From Astrocystis sublimbata (lineage: Eukaryota > Ascomycota > Sordariomycetes > Xylariales > Xylariaceae): a DNA stretch of 64,000 bases. Position 1 is the stretch's first letter; the number at the start of each line of letters is the position of its first letter. The DNA lies in assembly GCA_022453515.1 (NCBI GenBank), contig JAJNNY010000040.1:186001-250000 (forward strand), in the 5' to 3' direction. Of the stretch, positions 1 to 13,011 are shown one piece after another. The notes beneath the pieces were generated by a model. That model did not search any database. It was not told where the DNA came from and saw nothing but the letters and a program-made list of their open reading frames with translations. The translations under genes and the position numbers were made by a program.

Positions 1-1
1 C

Positions 2-571
2 TGCACCCTTTTCTCCCGCGTTTCCACTCCGCAAGCAGAGGACATCAGTTTTGGCATTCAGGACTTCTACAAGATCGATAACTGGACGGTTGAACAGCAT
101 ACCAAATGCTTTGATGACGACCTTGCTTGGTTGAATGAGCAGGTTAAGAGCCTTGAGAAGGAGGGTGGGGGTGGTAATGGGAATGGGAACAGGAAGGGGG
201 ATAGGAGGGTTGTTATATTGACGCATTATTCTCCGACACTCGACGAGCGCGCTTTGGACCCGAGACATGGGACGAGTCGGCTGACGGCGGGGTTTGCGTC
301 GGAGTTGAAGGGGGAGAGGTGTTTTGGGGGTGGGGGTGGGAGCGGGATGGTGAAGGTTTGGGCTTGGGGACATACGCATTTTAATTGTGATTTCTTGGTG
401 GAGGGGGGTGGAGATGGGGATGGGGATGAGGATGAGGATGTGAAGGGAGACAAGGATGGAAATGAAGGGAGAGCGAAGACAAAGGCGACGATGAGGCTTG
501 TGACGAATCAGCGGGGTTACTATTTTGCGCAGGCGGATGGGTTCGATGTCGGGAGGGTGCTGGAGATATAA
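2..571 (+). CDS. Calcineurin-like metallophosphoesterase, C-terminal part (5' end outside window)
   Basis: The frame is open from base 2 to the TAA at 569-571, so this is the last ~189 codons of a gene that starts left of the window. Two metallophosphoesterase signatures are visible: ILTHYSPT near 211-234 and WAWGHTHFNCDF near 361-396, where the GHTH histidines are expected metal ligands. A closing NQRGYYFAQ block follows near 507. Family knowledge makes it a dinuclear-metal phosphoesterase; the substrate cannot be told. Two low-complexity inserts are odd: a Gly/Asn-rich stretch (~162-200) and a Gly/Asp/Glu-rich stretch (~400-470), both made of GGN/GAN codon runs. They sit between the conserved blocks and look like lineage-specific loops. 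There is no intron in the visible part. Confidence 0.85.
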   Translation, partial: CTLFSRVSTPQAEDISFGIQDFYKIDNWTVEQHTKCFDDDLAWLNEQVKSLEKEGGGGNGNGNRKGDRRVVILTHYSPTLDERALDPRHGTSRLTAGFASELKGERCFGGGGGSGMVKVWAWGHTHFNCDFLVEGGGDGDGDEDEDVKGDKDGNEGRAKTKATMRLVTNQRGYYFAQADGFDVGRVLEI

Positions 572-3559
572 GGAGGTAGGTAGGTGTTTGTTCAGATCTC
601 CCTGGAGTTTTGTCACCTGTGTTTTATGAGGCGGCTCTGCCTGTGCCTGTACCTGGATCTGGAGTTTGTCACATGTTTTCCATCCCCTTCTTCATCTCGA
701 AGGACTTCGATAGCTCTTTCATTATGACTTGATTGCGCATTTGAATAGTAGCTTCGGTACACGGCAATCTCTGAAGAAACACTCTCTCCATGTTGTTCTC
801 TATCTATTCGTAACAACATGCAGTCTAAATGATATCCTTTCATCCACGAAGATTCAACCCCGAGGCCTAGGTGGTTATCCTGCTGTGGTAGGAAGCGCAT
901 ATGTCAGTACACACCCCTTAGTTACTTCGTCGTTCAAGGAGCGATCAAGTGAAGCATCTGCGAAAGACAGAGAAGTCGGTCTGACTTGCTAAGACGGCAA
1001 GTTGTCGTTGGAGATACTGGGTTCGAATCGAAGTCGGCTGTTCGTCCATCTCGTCACGAGAAGCAAGTTCTTGCTAGAAGCCGTGAGCTGCTTCAACTCT
1101 TATAGAGGAACAAACCGCAATCGACGACCTTCACTGGAGAGACGGACAGTGGAAATACGACGCAGTTGTCGCAATACATAGGTAGTTGAAGAATTCGGCT
1201 TAGGGATGAAGATGGCCTGCACTCAATGGCGAAGGGTTATGGCTATGATTTACGAGTACCGCTAAACAGATAGCTGATGAGTTGGGGTTGGAGTTGGCTA
1301 AGATGTAGGCTACTCGGTAGGATTTGTTAACGGGACGAGCTACATGAGCATTATCAAATATATGATACAAGAAGGTGGTATTGGAGGCCGTAAGGGGGCG
1401 GAAACTCCCATTGTGCTAGAAGATAACTAATGTTAGAGTACAGGGTTCAACTGGCATTCATGGAATGTATCGAATCTAACAGAAACTAATCAAGCAGCAC
1501 AAGTGAGATTACGATTTAAAGGAGGCCCAGAGTTTGTCATGTGTAATACCTCAAAGTGCACCTGAGTGCGACGAAGGCCGAGTCCAAGGTGCGCAGTACA
1601 CGAATCAGTCAGTGACGTTGAAGTAGGCCTAGTCAGATCTGGTCAGACGTAACCCAACGGGCCGATCCGGGGCTTATAAAAGCTCAAGTAAACTAAAGTA
1701 CATGCAACAAGGCTCTCCAGTCGTGATGACAATCGTGGTGAGGGTGGTCTTTGGTCAGAGTCAGGATACGGTCTGCTGGATAACACCAGTGACAAACCTG
1801 TACATGTTTTGTGCAGTGGTCAACCTGCTATCGTTTGATTGTTCAATATCACATAGTTTCGTTTGCGTGCGTACAAGTTTTGAGGTGTTGACACGGTTTG
1901 CATACATGTGAGAAAAGAAATGAGATTGGCTCTGTGTGACACGACGCGTGCTACTTCAGGTCTAGTATAAAAATAAATACCGAATGAGTGGCTGACTGGT
2001 TATGGCTGAGTAGCGTGGGGGTGGACTTACAAAACATCAATACTGTAGGTAATTGATTTTCCCATGCAGGCTGGCGATATGAAAATTGGTTGGCATTTCA
2101 CTAACGGGACAAGTGGTGGTGCGGAGGTGCCCTTTAATCTTCATACCGCGGCGCCGGATACCTGCGAAAGCCTTTAACCTTCCAGGTACCAGTAGGAAAG
2201 AATGACGGTATGCAGCTAAGTACGCAAAATACATGAGAGAAAATTAGAAGCTGTTAAGGAGCCATTTCAATTTCAGGTGGCCAAGTTTCAACGAGGCTCG
2301 CCAAGGGCGCTTACAGTACCTAAGATGTTGGTCAGGTCTGAATTGCGAAAGCTTCGCCCACTGCTGTAACCTGTGCTGGATTTGAATTCAGGCATCGAAA
2401 CTTGTGTAATTATGTGTATTGATTGGCCTGCAAAAGAAAAATTTACTGCAGTGAGCCTGTATGACTGCGGCGCAGTGCGTTGTTCCGTCCGTATTAGGTG
2501 CTTTTGTTGCGATTTGTTGAAGGTTAGATGCGGGTTTGGTGTCGGCAGTTGCTTCTTGCTCACATTCGAAGCTTTGAGACCACCTTGAATACCAATAGAG
2601 GTGATAGTCTAGCAGTCTGTCCATATGTTTCGTATCAGATGAGTTTCGGGACCGTCCATATCCTGGGCGACTTGTGTGCTTTATGGGCCAAGTCCATTGC
2701 CTCAGCGCTGGTCGCAGGCAAAAAAGTTGGGCTGCATGCTGTTTGTTTCGACATGCGGTCCGGTTGCGTCACCAAGCCAATAAAGATGTCCCTTGGGGCC
2801 AATAAACCCAGGAAGATTTCAGAGCCCAGTTCTCATTCGCTCGCCAAGCGCCGACATATGCTGAAAGTCAGCGTGGTGTTTGCCAATTTCAGCAGGGCTA
2901 TTCTCAGCCTGTTGCTGGGGACTATTATGCAGTCATCCTACAGGGTGTCTATACTAAGACGCAGGCCCGAAGCGATGATCCCGAAATATTCTATGCACCT
3001 CCCATTCAGGGTCTGGTTACCACCTGTAAACTTTTGGGGTAAACTGGAGGGAAGCATGGTATAAAAGTACTCTGCATTGGGGGGGCCCTTTAGACGGGAC
3101 CGAGAAGGGTGTATGCTACGCATAACGCATGTTCGCTACCCTTAGGGCTAGAGACGCGGTACGCCGTAGCCGTGCGGAAAGCAAGCTGATTGCGTTCCGT
3201 CCCGTGTTTGGCAGCACGTAAGCAGCTTGGCATCTTCTTATGTAACATCGTGTGGAAGCATGCATAGGAATGCGCAGCAGGCTGCAGTGGTCAGAAGCCA
3301 GTTATGGCGATTCATTGCAACTATCTCGAGTCGCAGGATGTGTATGTAGCACAATAGAAGAAAAATAGAAAATGATGAACGTATATACCAAAGAACACCA
3401 CATGTTAAAAGCTAGGGCTACACTTTCGCTTTGGCTTCTCAAATCTCCTCGAAGTTGTTTTACCCGCCGATACCATGATTTCTAATCTAATTGCTGCATT
3501 GCCGCGCATATGACGACAGCGTCGGCTAGTTAGCATGCCACTTCCCACTTCAGACATAA
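572..3559. other. Gene-free stretch
   Basis: About 3 kb without a supportable gene. A TATAAA lies near 1675, but only a 69-codon ORF without family resemblance follows it. The longest ORF (2528-3064, 178 codons) has no recognisable motif and is within the length expected by chance at this base composition. Confidence 0.5.
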
Positions 3560-3571
3560 CCTCGAGATGTG

Positions 3572-4267
3572 ATGATCAGTACTAGGGGGTTTACGAGAAA
3601 CTCAACAATGGCGACTCCAGCGTCATCATCCCTAAGCCCGAGCGGGACTACGAATGTGGGTTCCTTGCCCACAAATGCAGAGGACCGAGACAAGACAATC
3701 AGTACACCCGCATCATCTACTGCACCGGCAGCCACAAGCTCTGCGTCTTACCTGGGGCCGCCATGGCAAGGCGGGTCAGCAGGCGGAGCCCGAGGAGGAC
3801 AGAACTCCTGGCGATGGGGACCATGGGGCAACACGCCAACTACAATTGTTACTCTTACTACTACGGTCGATGCTTCTCAGTCATCCACAACCGAAGTCAC
3901 TTCCCAAACACCATTGCCCAATGATATGGGGTCAGGAGACCGAAAGGGTGGAATGGACATCAGTGGCCCCGTAGCCGCTGGGATTGGCGCTGGTGTCAGC
4001 ATCGGGCTACTCGGAATCGGTGTCGTTGTCTATTTGTGTATAAAACGTTTACGCCGCCGGGGAAATCGGTCCGTGAAGGCAGAAGGAGAATCGGAGGATG
4101 GCAACAGAACCAGCGATGAGTTCTGGCCACCATATGACTATTCGGCGTCCAACGAGATACCAGTAGAACTTCCGGCAACACGGCAACCCCAGGAGATGTG
4201 CGCCGAGACTAAGCCACTGGAAAAGGATTCATCGAGTCGTTCGTTCGGAGAGCAAGAGTCGCTATGA
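3572..4267 (+). CDS. Ser/Thr-rich single-pass membrane protein, possibly a truncated surface receptor
   Basis: ORF of about 231 codons from the ATG at 3572; a stop at 3557-3559 closes the frame just upstream. Residues ~1-125 are rich in Ser, Thr, Pro and Gly, like an O-glycosylated fungal wall-proximal stalk. Around 3967-4035 there is a Gly/Val/Leu/Ile-rich transmembrane segment, followed by the basic stop-transfer patch KRLRRRGNR and a hydrophilic, acidic tail of about 70 residues. This order matches the C-terminal half of mid2-like or WSC-like sensor proteins. The predicted N-terminus has no signal peptide, so either an upstream exon was missed, or the gene is a 5'-truncated remnant. I do not recognise a named family and do not assign a function. 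Confidence 0.5.
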   Translation: MISTRGFTRNSTMATPASSSLSPSGTTNVGSLPTNAEDRDKTISTPASSTAPAATSSASYLGPPWQGGSAGGARGGQNSWRWGPWGNTPTTIVTLTTTVDASQSSTTEVTSQTPLPNDMGSGDRKGGMDISGPVAAGIGAGVSIGLLGIGVVVYLCIKRLRRRGNRSVKAEGESEDGNRTSDEFWPPYDYSASNEIPVELPATRQPQEMCAETKPLEKDSSSRSFGEQESL

Positions 4268-7200
4268 GGAGTCGCGGAAGTCGTCAGGAAATGTCATCAT
4301 CGTATATGTATCAAGGAGTTCAGGCGGGAAACCGGAAGTTCGATAATCGTAATCGTTGAGGTGTATTATTACGGCGGCAAAAGGCAAAGGATGGAGTTGA
4401 AGAGCCAAAATACGAGCTCGGAATCATAGACTTTAGACAGCAGGAACATCGCACTCGATGAATGAGAGTTAATCGTCTTGTTCGGTACTCGGTTGAATAT
4501 CAAATGTCGTAATTTCGATGGCATGTGCCCAAGGATGAAACCGAAATACGAGATGGCCATTACTCTTGCGTACTAGAGAACTTGGTGCGATCTCAACTAA
4601 GTTGATAGCAGAGAACTACAGTAGAGTTGAGGGAAGATACCTGCTGACTCCTTGCCGTGGAGAACTTAGGGGGCACATGCCCCTGGTTTCCCTAGGATAG
4701 TTACTCTTGGTACGACTCTTAGCTAATATGCTCGCAATCTTCCAAGCCCTTATCTACTTGAAATTCAAAGTGGGAACGCCCCGTACCATCTTACCTCACT
4801 TGGTAAATGTGTCCAATATTTATTGGTAAGTTCATGGCTGGAACAGCGGGACACTATTATCGGAACATGAACCTGTGATTGTAGTTCCCTAGGTACGAAT
4901 ACATAGCGTTGAACATGTGTCTAGCCCATCCATACTGCTCAATCATCCCAGCCATTTTGACGTTTCCCCCCGAAAATGCCGCAGAGGGTGGGAACTGACA
5001 TGGTTGCTTGTGTGATAGCTATCTATCTACAAGTCGTATCCGTAATACAGAGGTATTAGATTTTCGTTTATACAAAAGACAAGAGAGACGCTCGCTGCGT
5101 TGCAATAAGATAACTATCATGACGATGGTTTGTTTAACCTATTTGACTTGATGACAACCGTTCTGAAGCAACCGAAGGAGCCACGGCATCTGCAAAGGGC
5201 AAAATGAATACCATGGATAGTGGATGAGCCAAGAAGAACCCGTGGGTGTATGATCTGCCACTTGCCGACCACTAATAAACTAAAGACCTGGCAATGGATC
5301 TGTACCCCAGACTTGTCAAACAGTGTCTGATAGACCCTGTCTGCAGACTTATGGAATACAACATGAGAGCAAATGACGTGTAACAAAACTAAGAATGAAC
5401 ATTTAAGGCAGAGAAACATCTAAAACAGGTTTTGTCGCTTGGTCGCCTGGATGAAGTCGGCTCAGCACCAAAGAGGGTTTGTTCAAGATTGGCAGAAAAG
5501 ACCAGATATCTACCTATTGGGCATCCAAGATTTCAATGTAAGTCAGAGCGATCAGCATACTGTTCCAAGACAGCAGCTGGAGACCATAGCGCACAGCAGT
5601 AGGTGATCGATCAGATATGCCGGCAAATAAGGACTGCGAATCAACATCGAATCCAAGTAGCACGACGATTCCCAGACCGAACGGAGACGCCTTCCAGAAT
5701 AAATGCTACATGCATTAGCCCTGACCTGGTTAGGCGTCACGTCCGAGCATAGACTTAAAGAGCTCTGGTTAAACTTTGGACCAGTGACCAATGTTCCTGT
5801 CAGCATACCCGCTTGGCACCTCCAAGTCACAACTAAAACACCGAGTGGGGGACGAGGTGATAGCCCTTTCACGAAGTCGCCGCATCAACTGTGGACATAT
5901 GTTTTGCCGGTAGATCGCAAAGATGCAAACAACCCTTTTCGGTGAACCATTTGACGTCTGCACCTAATGATGTCGCCAGTCAGATAGCAGTCTGAAGTCA
6001 TGCATGGTGGAACACATGGATTTGAGGAGGGGTTTTATAACGCAACCTACCATGGCACCTAATATAGTAACTAATAAACAATACCCTAGCCTATAATATT
6101 GGCTGTGCCGTACATCTGTCTGTTGAACCGTGATCTTAGACATATGCCGTGCGACTCACTCTTCTCCGCATCGAAATTGCGGTAGCGACACTGGTGTCAC
6201 TAGCTCTTGAAACAGGGTTCGGCGTTCGAATTCTGCACCCATAAATCATCTTCACATGTCAAGAATCCCATTTGTATTATCAGCTGGTTGCTGTCTTGAT
6301 ACAACCTCTTCGAAAGTCGTAAAATCTCACAAGGAGAGATCACCGCGGACACCGAAGTGCGAGGAGGAACATCATGCTACCATCATTCTTCACAGATTGA
6401 ATGCGGTATCCCACGTTGATACCATACCCCGATAAACCATCCATATCAGTCACCATACTACACTAAAAGGTGGTTGCAACCGAGCCTCCGAGACACCACC
6501 ACCATCAGGTCCTTGGAGACGACCGCGAATCGCGGCGTTAACCGCGTCATACAACATGATACCGCTTGATTAGGATGGGTTGTATCAGTGACTCTACTTC
6601 ATCGCCATCTAGAACAAGCGGCACGGCCGGATAGTACGCCCCGGTGTTGTACACCATGGCGAAAGCAGGTGATCTGCCCATATCTCTGGTGATCAACCAG
6701 ATGGGTTGCAACCGAGGCAGAAACCAGATATCAACGACCAAACCTGACCAATATAGTAGATCCTCGAGGCAATCAGTACGTCCAGGCCATAATATGGTTA
6801 CGGGTTTGGAAGAATCAAATGCTGTTCCTTTAGACGCCATGCACTTGGATTACATAGCCAGACCGTCACGTTGACTGAGGGCGCTGTCGGTTGTTATGCA
6901 CGGAACACAAATAGCCAAGCACGTATTTGCGATTTGAAATCCGACAATGGACTCAAGATTCACAAATCTTTGAGCTTGCGACATGGAGAAGCGAATCAAG
7001 AGTGTGCACTTTTGGTCATGTTACAATCTTTTATCGCGAGGCTATTCTGCTCCGCTACTTATTTACCTATCATATCAATTTCAACATAACTCTTTAAAGA
7101 TAGACGATTTGGATCGAAGTAAGATTGAATGCGCACGCATCCCAGGCGAGCCAGGCATGGAATTGGGTTGGATTAGGTTTTCGCTATTGTGCTGGCAACA

Positions 7201-9762
7201 CCTATTCGGGCATGGGTTGAGCTCAGACCCGAGTTGATGCTTTCCAAGTTACCACCATCCGCCTAATATGTGATAATCAGCCGTGAAGAATAAGAACCAT
7301 TGCGAGTTCCCGAGCGCGGTGCTTTCGGCCATCCTCGGCGACGTCGGTGAGCATGCTTGCATCGCTTGTGTAAAGTTGCAACACTTTGTTCAGTGTGTCG
7401 CATCGGGATCACCAATAGTGTAAGCTTTGGCATATACTTCAGCCTGCCTATCTTTCCAAAACACAACCCGTTAGGGCTATGCAAGGCTCTGCGGAGTCAT
7501 GTACAATATCATATGCGCACATCTCGCATCAAGATTGGGTAAATTTCAATCACTTTGCCAAGCGGAATAGGCGTACCGATACAAGGAGGAAAGCATACAT
7601 GTCGCCAAGACAAATGATGATGTGAAACTTTTTGTGGTTTGTCGATGCGCTAAAAGGCTTCTATTCGATACGGCCGAGGAAGTTACCTCGGGATCATGAT
7701 AAGATATGCAGGTATTGGTTACTCGACCTCATCATTTGCGCAATATGAGGAGGATGGTCAAAAGGCTAGATCGAGCTTAGCACCCGAGGACTGCTGCTGA
7801 GGTGATAATCTTTGCTAATTTACTGCGGGACGATAGATGTCAACACCAAACGCCAAAGCTGCAGTAATCATAACGCCGCACCCATATTGTTTGTACCCAT
7901 CTGCAAATGAGTCTAAACTAGTGTCTCGGGAACAAAATGTAACAGCAGCATCACATCCAGTTTCTGTGGATGTCAAAGTGTGGGATACATTGTCCAGGGG
8001 GGCCCTTGCTCCCGATCAACGGAAGATGACGTTTGACACAGTGATCCTCGTCCTCAAAATACAGTGAGCGCCAGCTCGCAAGTTTACCTCGAAGCGCGCT
8101 GTTGTTGCTGCTGCTGCTGCGGTAATCTGACACGGCCTATCCGAGTGCTTGCCCGTCCTTCAGTTTCACCAGGATATCGTCGAAGCAAACCGCGACTGCG
8201 TGGGGGAGAATCCCATTAATCTTGGACGTACTAACCAAGACCAGAATGCAAAGCCTAGCGGTGAATAAGTCTCTTGGCCAGCCGACGTGACGTAACAGCC
8301 TTTTGCGTGTGCCATTCCTGATCTAAAAGGGCCAGCATCTAGGGAGAATCCTTGCCGTTCGAGATGTCATGGCAGTGGAGGGTTCATCTCTCTACCTTGA
8401 CGGTAATCTTGGTATTGTTCTGGAAAACAGTATAGGTAGGCTTTGAACCCCAGTAGACGTAGCCGTACTACCGATCGAGCACAACCCTAGTAGAGTAAGC
8501 GCCGCGACCACCACATAGCCTTGGGTGGCTCGGTTAATATGTACGCAATCAACAGATACCAGGTGTGTTTTTGATAGGTGGTGCGCAGGTGCGCCACGAA
8601 GGGCAGGTGGGCGCTTAAGCCAGTTGGCTTAGGAGCCGAGCATGCCGTTCCAGGAGTTCCAGTCCGACATGTCAGAAGCTTTCTCTGTCTCAGTCACATC
8701 CATCGAGCATTTGCTGTATGTACGTATGCGTGTCACGTACCTGACTGCGTGCGACAAGGCCAAAAGTTAGGCCTGCATACATGATTCAAATATACTAAGG
8801 ATTGCTATGTAATATAATGTACTTACAGTAGTGTCTGAAATCCTGGCGTGATCTGGGGTCACTAGAAGACAAGATCCTTATTATGGGGCGTTTTATTGAC
8901 TGCCGACTGGCTCCTCCGCTCTGACCCATGCAGCATGCCACGCGGACTATATATTAAGAGCTAAGAGTTATCTAGGATATGTTTCTAGACTCAAGCTGCC
9001 GTTCGCTTGCGCGCCTTACATATTTTTTGCGCGGAAAAGTGAACGAAAAAAAGGAAAAGCCACTACCATTTACCGGAGCCAGAGATGGCTTCACGATGCA
9101 TGCACCTCTCCCAGGGGGCTCCACAGACGGCCGCTGCCAACCCTTGTCTTGTCACAAGGGTCTATTGCCAACCCAGCTGAGCGAGTAGAATACGCAACTT
9201 TTGGCAGGGGTCGTCCGATGCTGCAGCAAGCAAAGCAGCCGCTTCTTGGAATCATGTTGTGAGCGCTCAAGGACAGTACGACTGGGATTGATCCAGACAC
9301 CCCTTCCATCATGATGCCACTTCATGGTACACAAGGTGGAACGGGTTTTGTGCGCGCAATCGGCCTCTGGAGGATCTGTTCTGGACACTGTTTACACTGA
9401 CTTGTGATGTGCCCATGTTGCAAAGAAGCTCCTCCCCTGGTGATGTTCCGGTATATCAGTGTGCTCCCATCTATATCCCGGCCTAGTATTTTTGCTTTTA
9501 TTCTCCGATGATGGCGTACTAGAGGTGAAGATAAAAAGCCCGTCGAATCCTCTTTTCTTCTTCTAGACACCGGGGATCATTTTATTCTGCTGATTCGACA
9601 CTTTGCTGTGCTTCAGCCATACACCGCCGCTTGACTGTCAGCGGACAGTCGCATATTCCCGTCTATCTAATAAGATTATCTACCTCTTTTGCACTCGTCT
9701 GCGCCTACCTCACCAGTTGACACACCTATTCTCACCAAAGCCTTCATCGCAATACCGCAACC
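4268..9762. other. Long gene-free stretch (5.5 kb)
   Basis: No ORF here shows a recognisable domain or a convincing spliced structure; all open frames are short and scattered on both strands. A short GCT/CTG run lies near 8100-8122. There is no obvious terminal repeat, tRNA or ribosomal sequence. It may be promoter or spacer DNA or an old decayed repeat; sequence alone does not decide. Confidence 0.45.
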
Positions 9763-10073
9763 ATGAGTGGAGGCGGTGGTTTCTATAAGTTTCGCTGCAA
9801 GTACTTCTTGACATACAATTGCCCGAACTGGGTGTATGTGAACAACACCGCGTGCGCCTCTTGCAGCGTAAGTCAAACCCTCATTTCCCAAGGTAATTTT
9901 CCTATTCTAACAGAGTGCTCGATATATAGGCTCAAGGTCGAGAACTCGAGCCGGCACAGTTCCAAGCTCCTGCCAACATGGGAACCGTACAAGTCCAGGT
10001 CCCCCACTTCGAGAACGGCATGATCACCTACACATTGATTGAGGTCGACAGGAGTTACTGGGACTTGGGGTAA
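9763..10073 (+). CDS. Small spliced Cys-containing protein (82 aa)
   Basis: Two exons, 9763-9867 and 9930-10073, separated by a 62-nt intron with GTAAGT donor, CTAAC branch site near 9907 and TATAG acceptor. Both junctions are in phase 0 and give an 82-residue protein ending at TAA 10071-10073. The N-terminus starts MSGGGGFYKFRCKYF and carries four cysteines, Cys12, Cys20, Cys31 and Cys34 (C-x7-C-x10-C-x2-C), a spacing that could hold a zinc ion. The second exon is a hydrophilic tail with an aromatic end. From memory, short proteins with this N-terminus recur in filamentous ascomycetes without known function; this is recollection, not a search. No signal peptide or membrane segment is visible. 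The pyrimidine/AC-rich leader and the CAACCATGAG start context suit a fungal start codon. Confidence 0.75.
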
Positions 10074-13011
10074 TCAGCCAACACGCAGCCTAGGCAGCAG
10101 GGCTCCGGAATCCGACAACAAGCACTGCCCTGCTGGGGGATCCAGGAAAAAGGACTACTATTTGAAGAGAGGATCCTCGTTGAGTGTCATGGGAAACGAT
10201 CGTAAAGGGAGCCGAGAAAGATGGTGGGAACTATGAAGGTGATGATTAGCTGGAAGGCGATGGTCGGTAAATTGTTCAGTGGAGAGAGGGCTCATGCAGG
10301 CAAGGTGGAAAAGCTCAATGCTGGAGGCACAGTCAACACATTCACGTCGGAGCGAGCTAAGGCTCATGATATTTCCATACACGAAGAGGGACCAATATGT
10401 CCCTTAGTCTCTTAGCAATCCATCAAACAGATCATACCAATTCAATTTCAGGGTCCGTCAACATAGCAAACAACTGATCAGCTTGGGTGTGTCAAGTATA
10501 GTGGCTTTAAGCAAACTTGTACGCCAGATGGGCCGTAAAGTCCTCCTGGATTTCGCACTCTAATTGATTGAAAGAAGCCAAACTGCGTTCAATAGTGATA
10601 AAAGCCTCACTGTGGCGGGCAATGGAGAACTGACTGCGAGTAAAAGATATTGATTCTCATATCACAAAAGCAAACTTATGTAGAGAGTGTCAATGCTCGA
10701 AAATACGGACAGGGGTGCTTGGTGCTTATGGCTGACATGGATTTTCCCTGGGCGCTGGGGTCAGACTGTTCCGGAGACGGAACCACTGGGTCGGGAGGCT
10801 GGGATGGCCTGTAAGCTACTGCAAGGATGTGCCTCATGCAGTCAATACCGCTTGTTGGTGGATCTCATCCCACGGCCGAAATAGAAACACGGAAAATCTG
10901 ACGATTTGTATGCTCGGCCGTGTAGTGTGCTCGGTGACGTTTCATCGTGCGCCAGACAGGAATGGTTCGTCTGTACCATGGGTGTTGCTTCAGGTTAGCC
11001 CCCCGAAGCTTGTCTTTATTTCCTCTCTCCTTTCTTGCCACGAGCTCACATTCGACAGGTCGACGCTCGACCTCGCTGCTGGCTGCAGCAGACTCGGCGG
11101 CAAAACATTGAGCCAAGTGAAGGGATGAAACCCAAACTTCGACGCGCAACCCGAACCCACAAAGACTGGGATGATTTATTAGACGCCAAGGAAGATCTAG
11201 AGCCCGTCCTCTATCGAGAGGCGCGAAAGTTCCGATCTCGTGCGGGCTCGATGTCAGCCACACGAGCTGTCAGTGAGCTGATTTCCGCGCAGCAACGGGT
11301 TAGGACGATGTCACAACACGCCGTTTGCGAAAATGTAACGATTACTAACGGAACAACCACTCCACTTGAGCAGTAGCGGGAACGTTTTCTCTACATTAGG
11401 GTCGGTCACTAATTTAGCGTGCTCTACCTCTATTACATTAGCCCTAACGAGCTACGCGCGGAACGCTGCGGTCCGACATTACGACAAGTCTTAGCCTTCA
11501 TGGCGGTGGAGTTTTTCCAAGACCGGAGGGATGAGGAGTTCGACGGCTGGCTGTCTGTGAGCCATGACAAGCATGACAGTACACGCGAGACACGCACATC
11601 TTGGTCGGCTATCTCGTCTGACCACTGCGTCTGCGCATATTCCCCAACCAATCGGAATATTTGCGTTACACAAGGAAAAGGGCAAAAGGAAGATCAATAG
11701 GAAAAAAAATATTTGCAGCTCCAGCCGACTCAAGCGCGCCAGAGCAACCCCCCATTCTCTATCACAATGACAACTCACTTTCAAACTCAAAGAGTGATCA
11801 TCACAGAAGGGCCACTCACTTATCATGAATGAGGCCATGTTCTGATACGAACAATTTGCCCACTTCATTTGGCTTTGCCCCATAAGCACGAGTCACGAAA
11901 CGACCAGACACGACCAATTTGTCAATTTTTTCATGAGCACGTGGCCCGCCTTATGAAATTGGCGCCGTGTCTAAGTGGAAGCTCCCCACCACGCACGTAC
12001 GCGTTTAGACTGCGATCACGATGACTTCGAGTGCTTAGTTGTTCGTGGCACGGACGCTGGCCGGTCCGTCTGTAGAGCTGTCATGTATTGATTTTCTGGG
12101 TACGATGTTTCGAAGTCGTGTCGAGCATCATACTCGATAATGCAACGATGCACTTGTTGTTGAACTTCGTCGGAGCAGTGGGTGGGTTGGCGAGCGATGG
12201 GCCCCAGATGCCGGATGATCAAACGGCATCAGCGCTTCACATGAACATTGCCTTGAATCTTGGTCCCGTGGGCTGAACCGATCAATGGTCAGTCATGGTA
12301 CTTTTGGGCATCCAACCCGCGTCCTGCTCCATCAAGATGGGGAAATGGGAAAGGTTACACCGCTACAACGTCTTTCTTGTGGCATCGTGACACGGAGCAG
12401 GTACCTACTCGGCTTCGTCATCGTATCTTCTCGAATAACGTCTCTCGCAAGAGCAATATCGGCCTGGAGGGTGTTCACCTGCTCCATACCTCGACATCCA
12501 ATTTGTAACGGCGGCAATATCGACCGGGACTACCCGTTGTCAATATCACAGTCGGTTCGTGCTAATTGCTAATCACTTGCCTCTTTCATAGCTAGTTCTG
12601 AACGATCGTCAGTCGAGAAGAAACCCATCCTTGATCTACACGAAGTCAGGGCACAGAACGTACGCGTACCTAGCGAGCGTCCAACAATTACCACGTTGAG
12701 AGATGAATGAGGAGTCCAGGCGTGCACTCCACGTGAAAAATTTGACGCCTACTCCTGTATGTGATGGCAAAACAGGGCCCTTTGATCTTCACGCTATGGG
12801 CCGTGGGGGTTTTTGCAATTCTTTACCACCATATCACGATACTATTCAATTTGCACGATATCCATGTTGGGCTTCAACAACGTCATTATATTGCTCGACA
12901 CATCCGGTCTCCCGAAGTGGGAACTGACTACACTGAGATCTAAACCACCCTTCACAGCACCGCCAGCAGACATTGTGGGGAAGATTGATACATCATCGCC
13001 GTATCTTCAAG
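10074..13011. other. Gene-free stretch
   Basis: About 2.9 kb. ORFs up to 132 codons occur on both strands (for example 11491-11889 and 10865-11263, minus), but none shows a domain, sensible composition or splice support. No repeat or RNA gene was recognised. Confidence 0.45.

Noticed and set aside
1015..1060. GGTTCGAATC near 1020 as a tRNA T arm
   Set aside because: The flanking bases do not form a T stem or an acceptor stem.
2528..3064. 178-codon plus-strand ORF
   Set aside because: No domain, no plausible composition or start context; this length is expected about once by chance in a window of this size.
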